Source: Hyphomicrobium_A sp963726795 (lineage in GTDB: Bacteria; Pseudomonadota; Alphaproteobacteria; Rhizobiales; Hyphomicrobiaceae). Taken from it: a stretch of 64,000 bases of DNA. The stretch lies in the NCBI GenBank assembly GCA_963726795.1, contig CAVSDD010000003.1, positions 434,001 to 498,000 of the forward strand, given 5' to 3'. Below are positions 9,091-17,015 of the stretch, piece after piece. Made by a program: the position numbers and the translations under genes. Numbering within the stretch: the first letter of the stretch is position 1; every line of letters begins with the position of its first letter. The notes beneath the pieces are model-generated. The model did no database searches. It was not told the DNA's origin and saw only the letters and a list, made by a program, of their open reading frames with translations.

Positions 9091-10191
9091 CTACTGGCCT
9101 GCGGTCGTGAATTGTCCCGGGGACAGCATCTGCACGGCCGGTTGCGCACCGCCGACTGGGATGTGCCGCAGGGGCTGATCGGCCGAGAAATCGAGCTTTT
9201 TGAGATCGACCGCCTTGAGACTCGGGTCGTCGTAGCTGCGCCAGTAATAGATCTTCCGGGCGTGGTCGCGGAACGTGGTCCACTGCGTGTAGTCGCCCAT
9301 CGGCTTGCCGCCGTTCGTGTAATCACGCACGAAGCCCTTGGGGATGTCGACGCGATCGATGAGATGCATCGCCAGCACGAGCGCGTCCTCGGCGTTCTTG
9401 GGCTTGTCGGCGAGGTAGGAGGTTGCCGCCGCCATGACGAAGCGCGAAGGCGGCGTCGGATCGCCGGGCAGCCCGTGCAGGCCAGAGCCCTGGCCCGTGC
9501 CGGCATAAGTCACGCTGCCGATCTTGACGGGAGCGGCGTTCACGGCGGTCAGGTTCACGTAGTTGCGCAGATTCTGGATGTGCCAGGGATAGGTCGGCGA
9601 ATTGGTGAGAATGCCTACGACGTTGTCGTACACCTGCATCTGGCCGCCGGTGTACTCGACGACGATGCTTTTTCCGGATGCATCCGTGATCGCGTAGTGC
9701 AGCGGCGAAAACGAACCGAGCTGCGGCACTGGCTCACCCCAGACCACCACCTGACCCAATGCGGCACGCACTTCATCGACGTTTGCGAAATTACCGAGCA
9801 CCCACGCGCCAAAGGAAATGTTGGAGAGAGCGCTGGCCTCTTTGCCCGGCGCGACCGTCTGATATTCGGTCTCGCCCGGCAGATAGAGCGCGCCCAATCC
9901 CAAACCCTTCTCGTTGAGACCGTCGGTTGCGGCAGGAACACCGAACGCATTCATGGCGACGAAGCCGTACTTCGAGGTCCAGGCAAGCCCGTTGCCCTTG
10001 GGCGCGGGCGAGACGACGTGCTGTCCGCGCGGGACGATCATGGCCTCGCTTTTGAGGTCCTCGGCGAATTCCATGGTGCGCACGCTGAACGTGGATCCGT
10101 CGGCGGCCATGAGACGAACGTCGGTGCAGGCGCGAGCCGGCGCACCGGTGAGCAGCCCTACGCAAACGGCGGCGAGACAACGACCCCACAT
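9091..10191 (-). CDS. Linear amide C-N hydrolase, choloylglycine hydrolase/penicillin V acylase-like
   Basis: 366 residues of the Ntn-hydrolase family. An N-terminal signal (MWGRCLAAVCVGLLTGAPAR) ends just before Cys22 in ARA-CTDVRL, so the nucleophile Cys would become the mature N-terminus, as the mechanism needs. Later motifs (WTSKYGFVAMN, DGLNEKGLG, ILTNSPTYPWHIQNL) match the family. Possible substrates are bile-salt-like conjugates, penicillin V or N-acyl homoserine lactones; in Gram-negatives of soil and water the last is plausible but unproven. The ATG at 10191 was chosen because the signal peptide starts there. Confidence 0.85.
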   Translation of the reverse strand: MWGRCLAAVCVGLLTGAPARACTDVRLMAADGSTFSVRTMEFAEDLKSEAMIVPRGQHVVSPAPKGNGLAWTSKYGFVAMNAFGVPAATDGLNEKGLGLGALYLPGETEYQTVAPGKEASALSNISFGAWVLGNFANVDEVRAALGQVVVWGEPVPQLGSFSPLHYAITDASGKSIVVEYTGGQMQVYDNVVGILTNSPTYPWHIQNLRNYVNLTAVNAAPVKIGSVTYAGTGQGSGLHGLPGDPTPPSRFVMAAATSYLADKPKNAEDALVLAMHLIDRVDIPKGFVRDYTNGGKPMGDYTQWTTFRDHARKIYYWRSYDDPSLKAVDLKKLDFSADQPLRHIPVGGAQPAVQMLSPGQFTTAGQ

Positions 10192-10259
10192 GCGATCACT
10201 CCGATCTATCCGCGATTCCGGACGATGCCGAGTTAGTTTTGGCGCAGAGCGCAACCGGC

Positions 10260-10730
10260 TCAATTGCCGCTCTCAGGGAAGTACTCAAGCGTCGTGCGGC
10301 AGCTATTCGCCCACTCTTCTTTCGACATCTGCGTCTGCGGATCCCATTGGCCGATGCAGTCGGAGACGTCCTTGCGGGTCACCTGGTCGTTCTTCTTGGC
10401 GTCGCCGAGAATGACCTCGGCCTCGCTTTCGCCGGGCTTGGACTTCGCCGGGGCCGTCGTCGCTGACTTGCCGTCGGTCACGGGCTCATCGACATCGGGG
10501 ATCACACCGCGGTCCTGCGGGAACGGCGTCGAGGGCTGGCCGTCGCTCGGCGTGACAGCCTCTTCCTCGGCGATGCGCGCCACGCTCGGCCGGCGTGAGA
10601 GATCTGCGTTGGGATAGGCGTTCTTGGCGATCTCGGCTGCGGTCGCTTCCGGCGCGAACCCCTCAGAGCCGAGAGAGAAAACCGCGAGAACGGCGGCGGC
10701 GAGCAGCGCGGAACCGGGGGTGAAGCGCAT
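10260..10730 (-). CDS. Secreted hypothetical protein
   Basis: 156 residues, not recognised. A signal peptide (MRFTPGSALLAAAVLAVFSL, cleavage near ATAAE) precedes a Pro/Ser/Ala/Asp-rich low-complexity middle and a C-terminal part with two cysteines (SDCIGQWDPQTQ ... SCRTTLEYF). The ATG at 10730 has AAGGA upstream; an earlier in-frame start at 10778 would bury the signal peptide. It ends 68 nt before the choloylglycine-hydrolase-like gene on the same strand, so an operon is possible. Confidence 0.65.
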   Translation of the reverse strand: MRFTPGSALLAAAVLAVFSLGSEGFAPEATAAEIAKNAYPNADLSRRPSVARIAEEEAVTPSDGQPSTPFPQDRGVIPDVDEPVTDGKSATTAPAKSKPGESEAEVILGDAKKNDQVTRKDVSDCIGQWDPQTQMSKEEWANSCRTTLEYFPESGN

Positions 10731-10825
10731 AGCGAGGTCCTTTCGCTCGGAAAATATCGATGGGCCCCGCGCCTGCACGCTCGGCCAATCGCGAAAAACC
10801 CTAGCCGCTCAGCGCTAATACTCCG

Positions 10826-10887
10826 GCAAAATGCTCGTTTAAATGCAATGCATTGCACCACTCGCGCCTCGGCATTTTGCAAAATGC
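10826..10887. promoter_or_regulatory. Cluster of short palindromes (GCAAAATGC repeats and TGCAATGCATTGCA)
   Basis: GCAAAATGC occurs at 10826-10834 and again at 10879-10887, the latter as half of a perfect 16-bp palindrome GCATTTTGCAAAATGC (10872-10887). A 14-bp palindrome TGCAATGCATTGCA sits at 10844-10857. They lie in the 345-nt divergent region between the secreted protein gene (minus) and pqqA (plus). Repeated identical half-sites suggest an operator; the binding protein is unknown. Confidence 0.45.
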
Positions 10888-10934
10888 GGTCCCCATCGGA
10901 AGCGCCGAAAGACAGCGTCGCACGACTTATTCGC

Positions 10935-10965
10935 GCTTATCGTGGCGATAAGCTTTTCTTATAAT
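10935..10965 (+). promoter_or_regulatory. Candidate pqqA promoter with an inverted-repeat operator
   Basis: GCTTATCG (10935-10942) and CGATAAGC (10946-10953) form a perfect 8-bp inverted repeat with a 3-nt spacer. A perfect TATAAT follows at 10960-10965, about 110 nt before the pqqA start. The left arm occupies the expected -35 position, which otherwise matches TTGACA poorly. This fits a promoter that depends on, or is blocked by, a dimeric regulator. Inference only. Confidence 0.45.
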
Positions 10966-11075
10966 GCGTTCACGCAATTGCGATTTCTGTTTATCGAACC
11001 TCCTTGCTAGTGTCGGGTTATCGGCACAGGCGGGCCCGGCGGTTCGCCGTAGTAAAACTCAAGAGGAGGAATGCT

Positions 11076-11165
11076 ATGAAGGTTTGGAGCAAGCCCGCAG
11101 TTCGCGAGCAGGAAGTCGGCCTCGAGGTTACCTCGTATATGCCGGCCGAGATCGACATCATCTAA
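11076..11165 (+). CDS. pqqA: Coenzyme PQQ precursor peptide PqqA (orphan copy)
   Basis: A 29-residue peptide, MKVWSKPAVREQ followed by EVGLEVTSYMPAEIDII. PqqA peptides share the Glu-x3-Tyr pair whose side chains are cross-linked by the radical-SAM enzyme PqqE to build pyrroloquinoline quinone; here it is E17-VTS-Y21 inside the typical VGLEVTSY context. A strong AGAGGAGGA ribosome site lies 5 nt upstream and a 13-bp terminator hairpin 29 nt downstream. No pqqB, C, D or E is in the window and both neighbours are on the other strand, so it is monocistronic and must rely on PQQ enzymes encoded elsewhere. Extra pqqA copies are known in PQQ-using methylotrophs. Confidence 0.85.
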   Translation: MKVWSKPAVREQEVGLEVTSYMPAEIDII

Positions 11166-11193
11166 CTGTCGATCTAGCTAACTCGAATTAAAG

Positions 11194-11227
11194 AAGCGGC
11201 GGTCGGAATTCCGACCGCCGCTTTCTT
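11194..11227 (+). terminator. Rho-independent terminator of pqqA
   Basis: A perfect 13-bp stem, AAGCGGCGGTCGG (11194-11206) with CCGACCGCCGCTT (11211-11223), closed by an AATT loop and followed by TCTT. It lies 29 nt after the pqqA stop. The stem is symmetric enough that it could also act for the convergent minus-strand gene ending at 11253. Confidence 0.88.
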
Positions 11228-11252
11228 GTGCCTGTACCTCAGCAGCGCGGTG

Positions 11253-11804
11253 CTACTTTCCTTTGCAGGGCGTCCCGACCGCGATGCACTGAACCCCGCC
11301 CCCGACCTTGTGGCAGTCATTGTCGGTGTCGATGGCGTTCTCCCAGGTGGTCCATTCGCTGCCGTACTTCTTGCGAACGTCGATCTGCCAGCCGGATATC
11401 GCCTCTTGCGTCGCCAAATGCTCGCGAGACTTGCGCGCGCCGTAGGAGCTCAGCGGCTCCTTGCATTCCGGTTTCTTGGCAGCCCCATCGAGCACCTTGT
11501 GCAGCACGTCCTTGCACGGCTTGGCTTTGCGCTTGCAGACCCACTTGCCGTCCTTCTGATCGCAGGCGACGTCGCGGTCTTTTGCGTAGCGCCAGGAGTT
11601 GTATTCCGAGCCGTACTTGTCTTTGACGGCCGAACGCCAGGCAAGCAGCGAGTTGGGATAGGCACCAAGGTCGCGCAAAACTGCCGGCGTGCCCTCGGCG
11701 GAAACGGAAGACTTGCAATCATCATCGGCCAGCGCGCCAGTAGCGGCAGCCATGGAAAATGCGGCTGCCGCAATGGCGAGCCGCATCGTCAATCTCGTGG
11801 ACAT
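11253..11804 (-). CDS. Secreted protein with two copies of a Trp/Cys repeat domain
   Basis: 183 residues, family not recognised. A signal peptide (MSTRLTMRLAIAAAAFSMAA, cleavage near ALA) is followed by an internal duplication: W-x3-V-(K/R)-x-KYGSE(Y/W)-x2-W-x2-A-x-D-x-D-x2-C at about residues 55-80 and again about 137-162, each followed by W/GGx(V)xC and then PC. The mature protein has eight cysteines, suggesting disulfide-stabilised repeats in the periplasm. I chose the ATG at 11804 over 11864 because the signal peptide begins there. It is convergent with pqqA. Confidence 0.7.
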   Translation of the reverse strand: MSTRLTMRLAIAAAAFSMAAATGALADDDCKSSVSAEGTPAVLRDLGAYPNSLLAWRSAVKDKYGSEYNSWRYAKDRDVACDQKDGKWVCKRKAKPCKDVLHKVLDGAAKKPECKEPLSSYGARKSREHLATQEAISGWQIDVRKKYGSEWTTWENAIDTDNDCHKVGGGVQCIAVGTPCKGK

Positions 11805-11910
11805 CGTTGGGTTTCCTGTTTGGACGCGCCTCCAAACGGACCTGGAGGCGGCCCTTGCTCGCACAAAATTTGGCGTGGATTGCGACGAGAGAGCCGCCCG
11901 GGGCCGCGAC

Positions 11911-12781
11911 TTAGGGGCGGACGCGGTGCAGTCCGAGGTAGCGCTCGATCGCCTTGCGCCACAGGACGGTTGGAATTTTGCCGCGCATGAAATGACTTAT
12001 GCGCGCCAGCCTGCCGACCGGAGTGCGGAAAGATGGTCGCTGGGCCTGCAGCACGTCGGCGATTTTCAGGGCGACTTCCTGCGGATCGCCCCCGCGTGCG
12101 GCAACGTGGGCATCGCCGGCGCGAAACATGTACTGCACCCAGTTCCGGTAGGGGCTGCTATCCGGGCTGATGCGCGGGGAGCTGTCCCAGATGTCGGTGA
12201 TGTAAGGCCCCGGCTCGATAAGCGACACGTCGATGCCGTACGGCGATACCTCGAAAGCGAGTGATTCCGCCCAGCCCTCGATCGCCCATTTCGAGGCGCA
12301 ATAGATCGAGTTGGCAGGCTGCCCGGCGAAGGCCGAACTCACTGGAGACGACGACGATGCGCCCGCTGCGCTGGTTGCGGAAGGTCGGCAGCAGCACGCG
12401 CGTCAGCTCGAGCACGCCAAAGAAATTGGTCTCCATCACGCGGCGCAGCTCGGAATCGGGCAGATCCTCGAACGCGCCGCCGGCTGCCACGCCGGCATTG
12501 TGCACCACCGCGTCCAGCCGGCCGCCGGTCTTTGCCAACGTGCGCGCAACTGCGGCGCTGATGGACTGAGAGCTCGTCACGTCGAGCTGCCCGAAGTCAA
12601 CGGCGCCGTCGACACTCGCCGACTTGAGCGCCTGATCGAGCGGGCCGCGCTTTTCGAGATTGCGCATTGTGGCAAACACTTGCCAGCCGCGCTTGGCGAG
12701 CTCCACGGCGGTCACCAGGCCGAATCCGGACGAGGTGCCGGTAATGAGCACGCTGCGAGCAGGAGTTGCGGGAGATCTCAT
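11911..12781 (-). pseudogene. Short-chain dehydrogenase/reductase, frameshifted
   Basis: An SDR of about 289 residues if one base is removed. The first frame (from 12781) has the NAD(P) motif TGTSSGFG, VHNAG and ETNFFG, and runs to VVVSS; the second frame carries SSAFAGQPANSIYCASKWAI with the catalytic Tyr-x3-Lys (YCASK), then a normal C-terminal half. The switch occurs at about 12340 in AGTGAGTTCGG, where one G appears extra. Every catalytic residue is present across the two frames. Other genes in this window carry similar single-base insertions, so an assembly error is at least as likely as a real pseudogene. The substrate is unknown. Confidence 0.8.
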
Positions 12782-12823
12782 TCGCGTGGCCCCTGAATGC
12801 AACGAAGCCCAGGCGCGCTCAGC

Positions 12824-14698
12824 TCAATAAACGCGCGCCTTGGGCTCGATGTATTTCACTTCGTTCGTCATGGTGTGCGTGTGCACGGGACGATAATCGA
12901 GCCGCACCTTTTTCGTTCCGTAATCGGCCCAGGAGAGCGTGTGCTTCATCCAGTTGACGTCGTCGCGCTCGGGGAAGTCCTCGCGCGCATGCGCGCCGCG
13001 GCTTTCCTGGCGATTTTCCGCGCTCTCGACGGTCACCGCCGCCTGCGCGATCAGGTTGTCGTATTCGAGCGTCTCGATGAGGTCGGAATTCCAGATGAGC
13101 GAGCGATCGGTGACGGAGATATCGTCGGATGCCTTCCAGATCTCGCGGATCTGGCGCACGCCTTCCGACAGCACCGGTCCGTCGCGGAAAACAGCGCAGT
13201 GCGCCTGCATCGATTTCTGCATCTTTAGCCGGAGCTGCGCCGTCGGCTCATTGCCGCTCGCATGCCGGAAGCGATCGAGGCGGGCGAGCGCCAGCTCCGT
13301 CGCGTCCTTGGGCAAATCGGGCAACGCCGAATTGGGCTCGATCGTGTCGGCACAGCGCTGCGCGGCGGCGCGACCAAACACGACGAGATCGATGAGCGAG
13401 TTGGAGCCCAGGCGATTGGCGCCGTGCACCGAGACGCAGGCCGCCTCACCGATCGCCATCAGGCCGGGAACGACGTGGTCGGGATTGCCGTCCTTGAGGG
13501 TGAGGACCTCGCCGAGGTAGTTCGTGGGGATGCCACCCATGTTGTAGTGCACGGTCGGCAGCACCGGAATCGGCTCGCGGCGCAGATCGACGCCGGCAAA
13601 CACCTGGGCGCTCTCCGTGATGCCTGGCAGGCGCTCGGCAAGTATCTTCGGATCCAGGTGATCGAGGTGCAAGTGCATGTGGTCCTTGTCGGGCCCATGT
13701 CCGCGCCCTTCACGGATCTCGATCGTCATCGAGCGGGAGACGACATCGCGCGACGCCAGGTCTTTCGCATGCGGGGCGTAGCGCTCCATGAAGCGCTCGC
13801 CTTGCGCATTGGTGAGATATCCGCCCTCGCCGCGCGCGCCCTCGGTGATCAGCACGCCCGCGCCGTAGACGCCGGTGGGGTGGAATTGCACGAACTCCAT
13901 GTCCTGCAGCGGCAGGCCTGCACGCAGCACCATGGCATTGCCGTCGCCGGTGCAGGTGTGTGCCGAGGTGCAGGAGAAATAGGCGCGGCCGTAGCCGCCC
14001 GTCGCCAGGATCGTCTTTTTGGCGCGGAACAGGTGCAGGCTGCCGTCGTCGAGCGACAAGGCGAGGACGCCGCGGCACGCGCCGTCCTGATCCATGATGA
14101 GGTCGAGCGCGAAATACTCGACGAAGAACTCAGCCGAGTGGCGCAGGGCCTGCCCGTAAAGGGTGTGCAGCATGGCGTGCCCGGTGCGGTCGGCGGCGGC
14201 GCACGTGCGCTGCGCCGGTGGGCCGTGGCCATAGTCGGTCGTCATGCCTCCGAACGGACGCTGGTAGATGCGCCCGTCCTCGGTGCGGCTGAAGGGCAGC
14301 CCGTAGTGCTCGAGCTCGAAGACGGCGGCGGGTGCCTGGCGGCACAGGTATTCGATCGCATCCTGGTCGCCGAGCCAGTCCGCGCCCTTCACGGTATCGT
14401 ACATATGCCAGCGCCAGTCGTCAGGACCCATGTTGCCGAGCGCGGCCGCGACGCCGCCCTGCGCGGCAACCGTGTGCGAGCGCGTCGGGAAAACCTTGGT
14501 CACGCAGGCGGTCTTGAGACCGGCCTCGGCGCAGCCGAGCGTCGCGCGCAACCCGGCGCCGCCCGCGCCGACGACAACGACGTCGTAGGCGTGGTCGTGG
14601 ATCGGGTAGGCCTTGCCGTTGACGGCCGGCTTTGTGGCTGCGGCGCGCTCGGCGCCGTTGCCTGACTTGTCGACCTTGCTGCCCTGCAGCTTGGCCAT
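12824..14698 (-). CDS. sdhA: Succinate dehydrogenase flavoprotein subunit
   Basis: 624 residues, usual length for SdhA, which oxidises succinate to fumarate. The FAD-binding motif VVVGAGGAGLRA lies near residue 40, the flavinylation region SHTVAAQGGVAAALGN near 75, and HPTGVYGAGVLITEGARGEG carries catalytic residues of the family. The C-terminus has the typical RPVHTHTMTNEVKYIEPKARVY. It lies 4 nt after sdhD in the sdhCDA operon. The expected next gene, sdhB, is missing here and found at 4180-4959; a frameshifted SDR follows instead. Confidence 0.96.
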   Translation of the reverse strand: MAKLQGSKVDKSGNGAERAAATKPAVNGKAYPIHDHAYDVVVVGAGGAGLRATLGCAEAGLKTACVTKVFPTRSHTVAAQGGVAAALGNMGPDDWRWHMYDTVKGADWLGDQDAIEYLCRQAPAAVFELEHYGLPFSRTEDGRIYQRPFGGMTTDYGHGPPAQRTCAAADRTGHAMLHTLYGQALRHSAEFFVEYFALDLIMDQDGACRGVLALSLDDGSLHLFRAKKTILATGGYGRAYFSCTSAHTCTGDGNAMVLRAGLPLQDMEFVQFHPTGVYGAGVLITEGARGEGGYLTNAQGERFMERYAPHAKDLASRDVVSRSMTIEIREGRGHGPDKDHMHLHLDHLDPKILAERLPGITESAQVFAGVDLRREPIPVLPTVHYNMGGIPTNYLGEVLTLKDGNPDHVVPGLMAIGEAACVSVHGANRLGSNSLIDLVVFGRAAAQRCADTIEPNSALPDLPKDATELALARLDRFRHASGNEPTAQLRLKMQKSMQAHCAVFRDGPVLSEGVRQIREIWKASDDISVTDRSLIWNSDLIETLEYDNLIAQAAVTVESAENRQESRGAHAREDFPERDDVNWMKHTLSWADYGTKKVRLDYRPVHTHTMTNEVKYIEPKARVY

Positions 14699-14702
14699 CG
14701 TC

Positions 14703-15083
14703 CTAGCTCCCGAAGCTCAGCTTCAATACCGCGAAGATCGCGACTGCCGCGATTGCGGTGACGTACAGCGTGTTGGCCAGAAGCAGCAGCATCTTCGTGC
14801 CTTCGCCGTGCACGTAGTCCTCGATGATAATCTGCATGCCGATGCGCATGTGCACGCAAACCGAAAGGATGAGCACGACGACGGCGATCGCGATACCGGG
14901 ATGCGACAACGTCGCCTTTACGGTGCCGAGATCCGCGCCGGCGAGTTTGGCGAAGATGCCGATCGCAAACGGGACAAGGATGATGTTGGCGGCGGCTGTG
15001 AGCCGCTGCTGCAGGAAGTGGCCGGCGCCTTCTTTGGCGGAGCCAAGCCCGCGAACGCGCTTTAGGGGCGTGATCATGGTCAT
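14703..15083 (-). CDS. sdhD: Succinate dehydrogenase membrane anchor subunit
   Basis: 126 residues with three hydrophobic helices, one of the two cytochrome b anchors of complex II. It contains the SAKEGAGHFLQQRLTAAANI segment of alphaproteobacterial SdhD and VHMRIGMQIIIEDYVHGEG, which carries the conserved His and D-Y pair near the heme and quinone site. The ATG at 15083 overlaps the sdhC stop as ATGA, the usual translational coupling; a start at 15095 or 15077 is also possible. Confidence 0.9.
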   Translation of the reverse strand: MTMITPLKRVRGLGSAKEGAGHFLQQRLTAAANIILVPFAIGIFAKLAGADLGTVKATLSHPGIAIAVVVLILSVCVHMRIGMQIIIEDYVHGEGTKMLLLLANTLYVTAIAAVAIFAVLKLSFGS

Positions 15084-15502
15084 GCCGCGATCCATCCCCG
15101 CTCAGACGCGATGTAGAGCCACAGCCCTGCCGTCAGCAGAAGCGACAGCCCGATCGTCCCCCACGAGAGTAGGTCAACACTGGCGATGTCGAGGCCGGTG
15201 CCGGTGTCCCAGAGGAAGTGGCGCAGCCCACCCAGCATGTGATGGATGAGCGCCCAGGTGTAGCCGATGATCACGATCATCCCTACCCAGGTGGCGAATA
15301 AGCCGTTGACGAAGGCAAAGTAGTCGGGCCCTGTCGCCGCCGCGATAAGCCACCAGGCGATCAGCAGCGCGCCAAAATACAGAGCGCATCCCGTGAGCCG
15401 GTGGAACACCGACATCACCATGTTGATCTGCGGACGATAGATCTGAAGGTGGGGAGACAGTGGCCGCGCGCGTGCCACCTGCTCCGAACTCGCCTCGCCC
15501 AT
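15080..15502 (-). CDS. sdhC: Succinate dehydrogenase cytochrome b556 subunit
   Basis: 140 residues with three membrane helices. The family signature RPLSPHLQIYRPQI...SVFHRLTG (about 13-38) and the heme-ligand motif HHMLGGLRHFLWD (about 86-98) are both present. With SdhD it anchors SdhAB to the inner membrane and reduces ubiquinone. It is the first gene of the sdhCDA operon; the promoter should lie in 15503-15609. Confidence 0.95.
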   Translation of the reverse strand: MGEASSEQVARARPLSPHLQIYRPQINMVMSVFHRLTGCALYFGALLIAWWLIAAATGPDYFAFVNGLFATWVGMIVIIGYTWALIHHMLGGLRHFLWDTGTGLDIASVDLLSWGTIGLSLLLTAGLWLYIASERGWIAA

Positions 15503-15609
15503 CTCGTTGCCTCGGGAGTGTGCCTGCTTGATTTGCGCGTTGTAGCGCGCGCGCTCACACGCGGCAATTCGTCATTCGCCCGCAGGCGACGGCTCGTTCG
15601 GCTGAGGGG

Positions 15610-15888
15610 TCAGGCCGGCTGCGTTTCGCCGGTCCGCAAGGGTATCGCCGCGACCTCGGCGGCCGACAAGCTGCGCACCGTGCGAACGGCAGCCTCTTCG
15701 GAAGCGCCCGCCTTCTTGCGCGCGGCCTCGACGGCCTTTTCGGCCGACCCGATCGCCACGTTGTAAAACTGGAACGTCGGTGCCGTGCTCGTCGCTGGCC
15801 GCCAGCGGCTGCCGGGGGCCTGGATGATCGGGATTCCGGGGATGGTTATCTGGACAACCCAGCCAGCAGCGTTCGGTGTATCGCTCAT
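15610..15888 (-). CDS. Small hypothetical protein
   Basis: About 92 residues (MSDTPNAAGWVVQITIPGIP...), not recognised. The N-terminal half is Pro/Ile/Thr-rich, and the C-terminal half looks like an Ala/Glu-rich helix. The ribosome site is weak; an alternative start at 15924 exists. It sits between the mesaconyl-CoA hydratase gene and sdhC on the same strand. Moderate confidence that it is coding. Confidence 0.5.
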   Translation of the reverse strand: MSDTPNAAGWVVQITIPGIPIIQAPGSRWRPATSTAPTFQFYNVAIGSAEKAVEAARKKAGASEEAAVRTVRSLSAAEVAAIPLRTGETQPA

Positions 15889-15956
15889 TTTTTCAGTTAT
15901 GGGCTGTGCCGCCTTTCGACGCAACCATCAAGTCGGAAGGCGGCAAATTGGGCGCG

Positions 15957-17015
15957 TTAGCGTGGTAGCAGCACCCAGGCATCGAGATCGAGGAGGACGC
16001 CGTCGGCGTACTGGCCGTCGTCCTTCTTCAGGGGAAAGCTCGAGCACTCCAAATCCTTAACCGCGACAAGACGGATGCGCAGCGCGCCCACGTCGCCGCG
16101 GTCCTTGAGCTCGGCCTTTTCCAGCACCTCCGACCAGGCGTAGACCGTGTCCCCGGCAAAGCACGGCGCGACGTGCCGGCCGCCGTTGATCGCGGCAAGA
16201 TGAAACGCGTTGTTGAGCCCATTGTAGGAGAGAGCGCGAGCGAGCGAGATGACCACGCCGCCGTAGACGATGCGCTTGCCAAAGCGGCCCTTGGCCTCGG
16301 TGTGCTGGTTGAAGTGCACCTTCGCGGTGTTCTGGTAGAGCCGCGTGGCGATCTGGTGCTCGGCTTCCTCGAGCGTCATTCCGTCGACGTGATCGATCTT
16401 TTCGCCGACCTCGTAATCCTTCCAGCGGTAGGGCGAGCCGGCCAGCGCATAGTCATAGCGGGCAATGGCAAGCGGCGGCACGGCGCCACCGATTTCGCTC
16501 GGATCAACACGCTCGGCAAGCTTCGGCACGATTGCCTCGGGCGCGGGCGAGTTCTTGTCGCGCTTCCTCACCATGACCCAGCGCACGTATTCGAGCACCA
16601 CGTCGCCGTCCTGGTTGCGCCCGGTCGAGCGCACGTAAACGGTGCCCGTCTCGCGGTTGGAATTCTCCTTGAGCCCGATCACCTCCGACACCGACGACAG
16701 CGTGTCGCCGGGATAGGCCGGCTTCAGGAAGCGGCAGTTGGCGTAGCCGAGATTGGCGATGGCGTTGAGCGAGATGTCGGGCGTGGTCTTGCCGAACACA
16801 ATGTGGAAGGTGAGGAGGTCGTCCAAAGGGGCGCGAGGGTAGCCGAGCTGCTTGGCGAAGGCGTCCGAGGACTGCACCGCAAAGCGCGTCCCGTAGAGGC
16901 TGGTGTAAAGCGCTACGTCGCCGACCGTAACCGTCCGCGGGGTCGCGTGCGTGATCACCTGGCCGAAGCGGAAATCCTCGAAGTAGTTGCCGGGGTTGGT
17001 TTTGGTCGATGTCAT
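15957..17015 (-). CDS. mcd: Mesaconyl-CoA hydratase (beta-methylmalyl-CoA dehydratase), MaoC family
   Basis: 352 residues with two MaoC-like hotdog halves. It opens NYFEDFRFGQVITHATPRTV and has the double-domain arrangement of mesaconyl-CoA hydratase, which interconverts mesaconyl-CoA and (2R,3S)-beta-methylmalyl-CoA in the ethylmalonyl-CoA pathway for acetyl-CoA assimilation. The second half has TRLYQNTAKVHFNQHTEAKG and FGKRIVYGGVVIS, typical of this subfamily. The ATG at 17015 fits the roughly 350-residue family length; a start at 17096 adds a basic extension. A CitE-like lyase/thioesterase gene upstream acts on the next intermediates. A general MaoC dehydratase is the alternative. Confidence 0.85.
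   Translation of the reverse strand: MTSTKTNPGNYFEDFRFGQVITHATPRTVTVGDVALYTSLYGTRFAVQSSDAFAKQLGYPRAPLDDLLTFHIVFGKTTPDISLNAIANLGYANCRFLKPAYPGDTLSSVSEVIGLKENSNRETGTVYVRSTGRNQDGDVVLEYVRWVMVRKRDKNSPAPEAIVPKLAERVDPSEIGGAVPPLAIARYDYALAGSPYRWKDYEVGEKIDHVDGMTLEEAEHQIATRLYQNTAKVHFNQHTEAKGRFGKRIVYGGVVISLARALSYNGLNNAFHLAAINGGRHVAPCFAGDTVYAWSEVLEKAELKDRGDVGALRIRLVAVKDLECSSFPLKKDDGQYADGVLLDLDAWVLLPR

Noticed and set aside
9046..10236. 396-codon plus-strand frame across the choloylglycine-hydrolase-like gene
   Set aside because: The minus-strand gene has a signal peptide and catalytic Cys; the plus-strand product shows no motif.
13262..14665. 467-codon open frame on the plus strand across sdhA
   Set aside because: Antisense shadow of a well-conserved gene; GC-rich codon usage keeps the opposite strand open, and its product has no recognisable domain.
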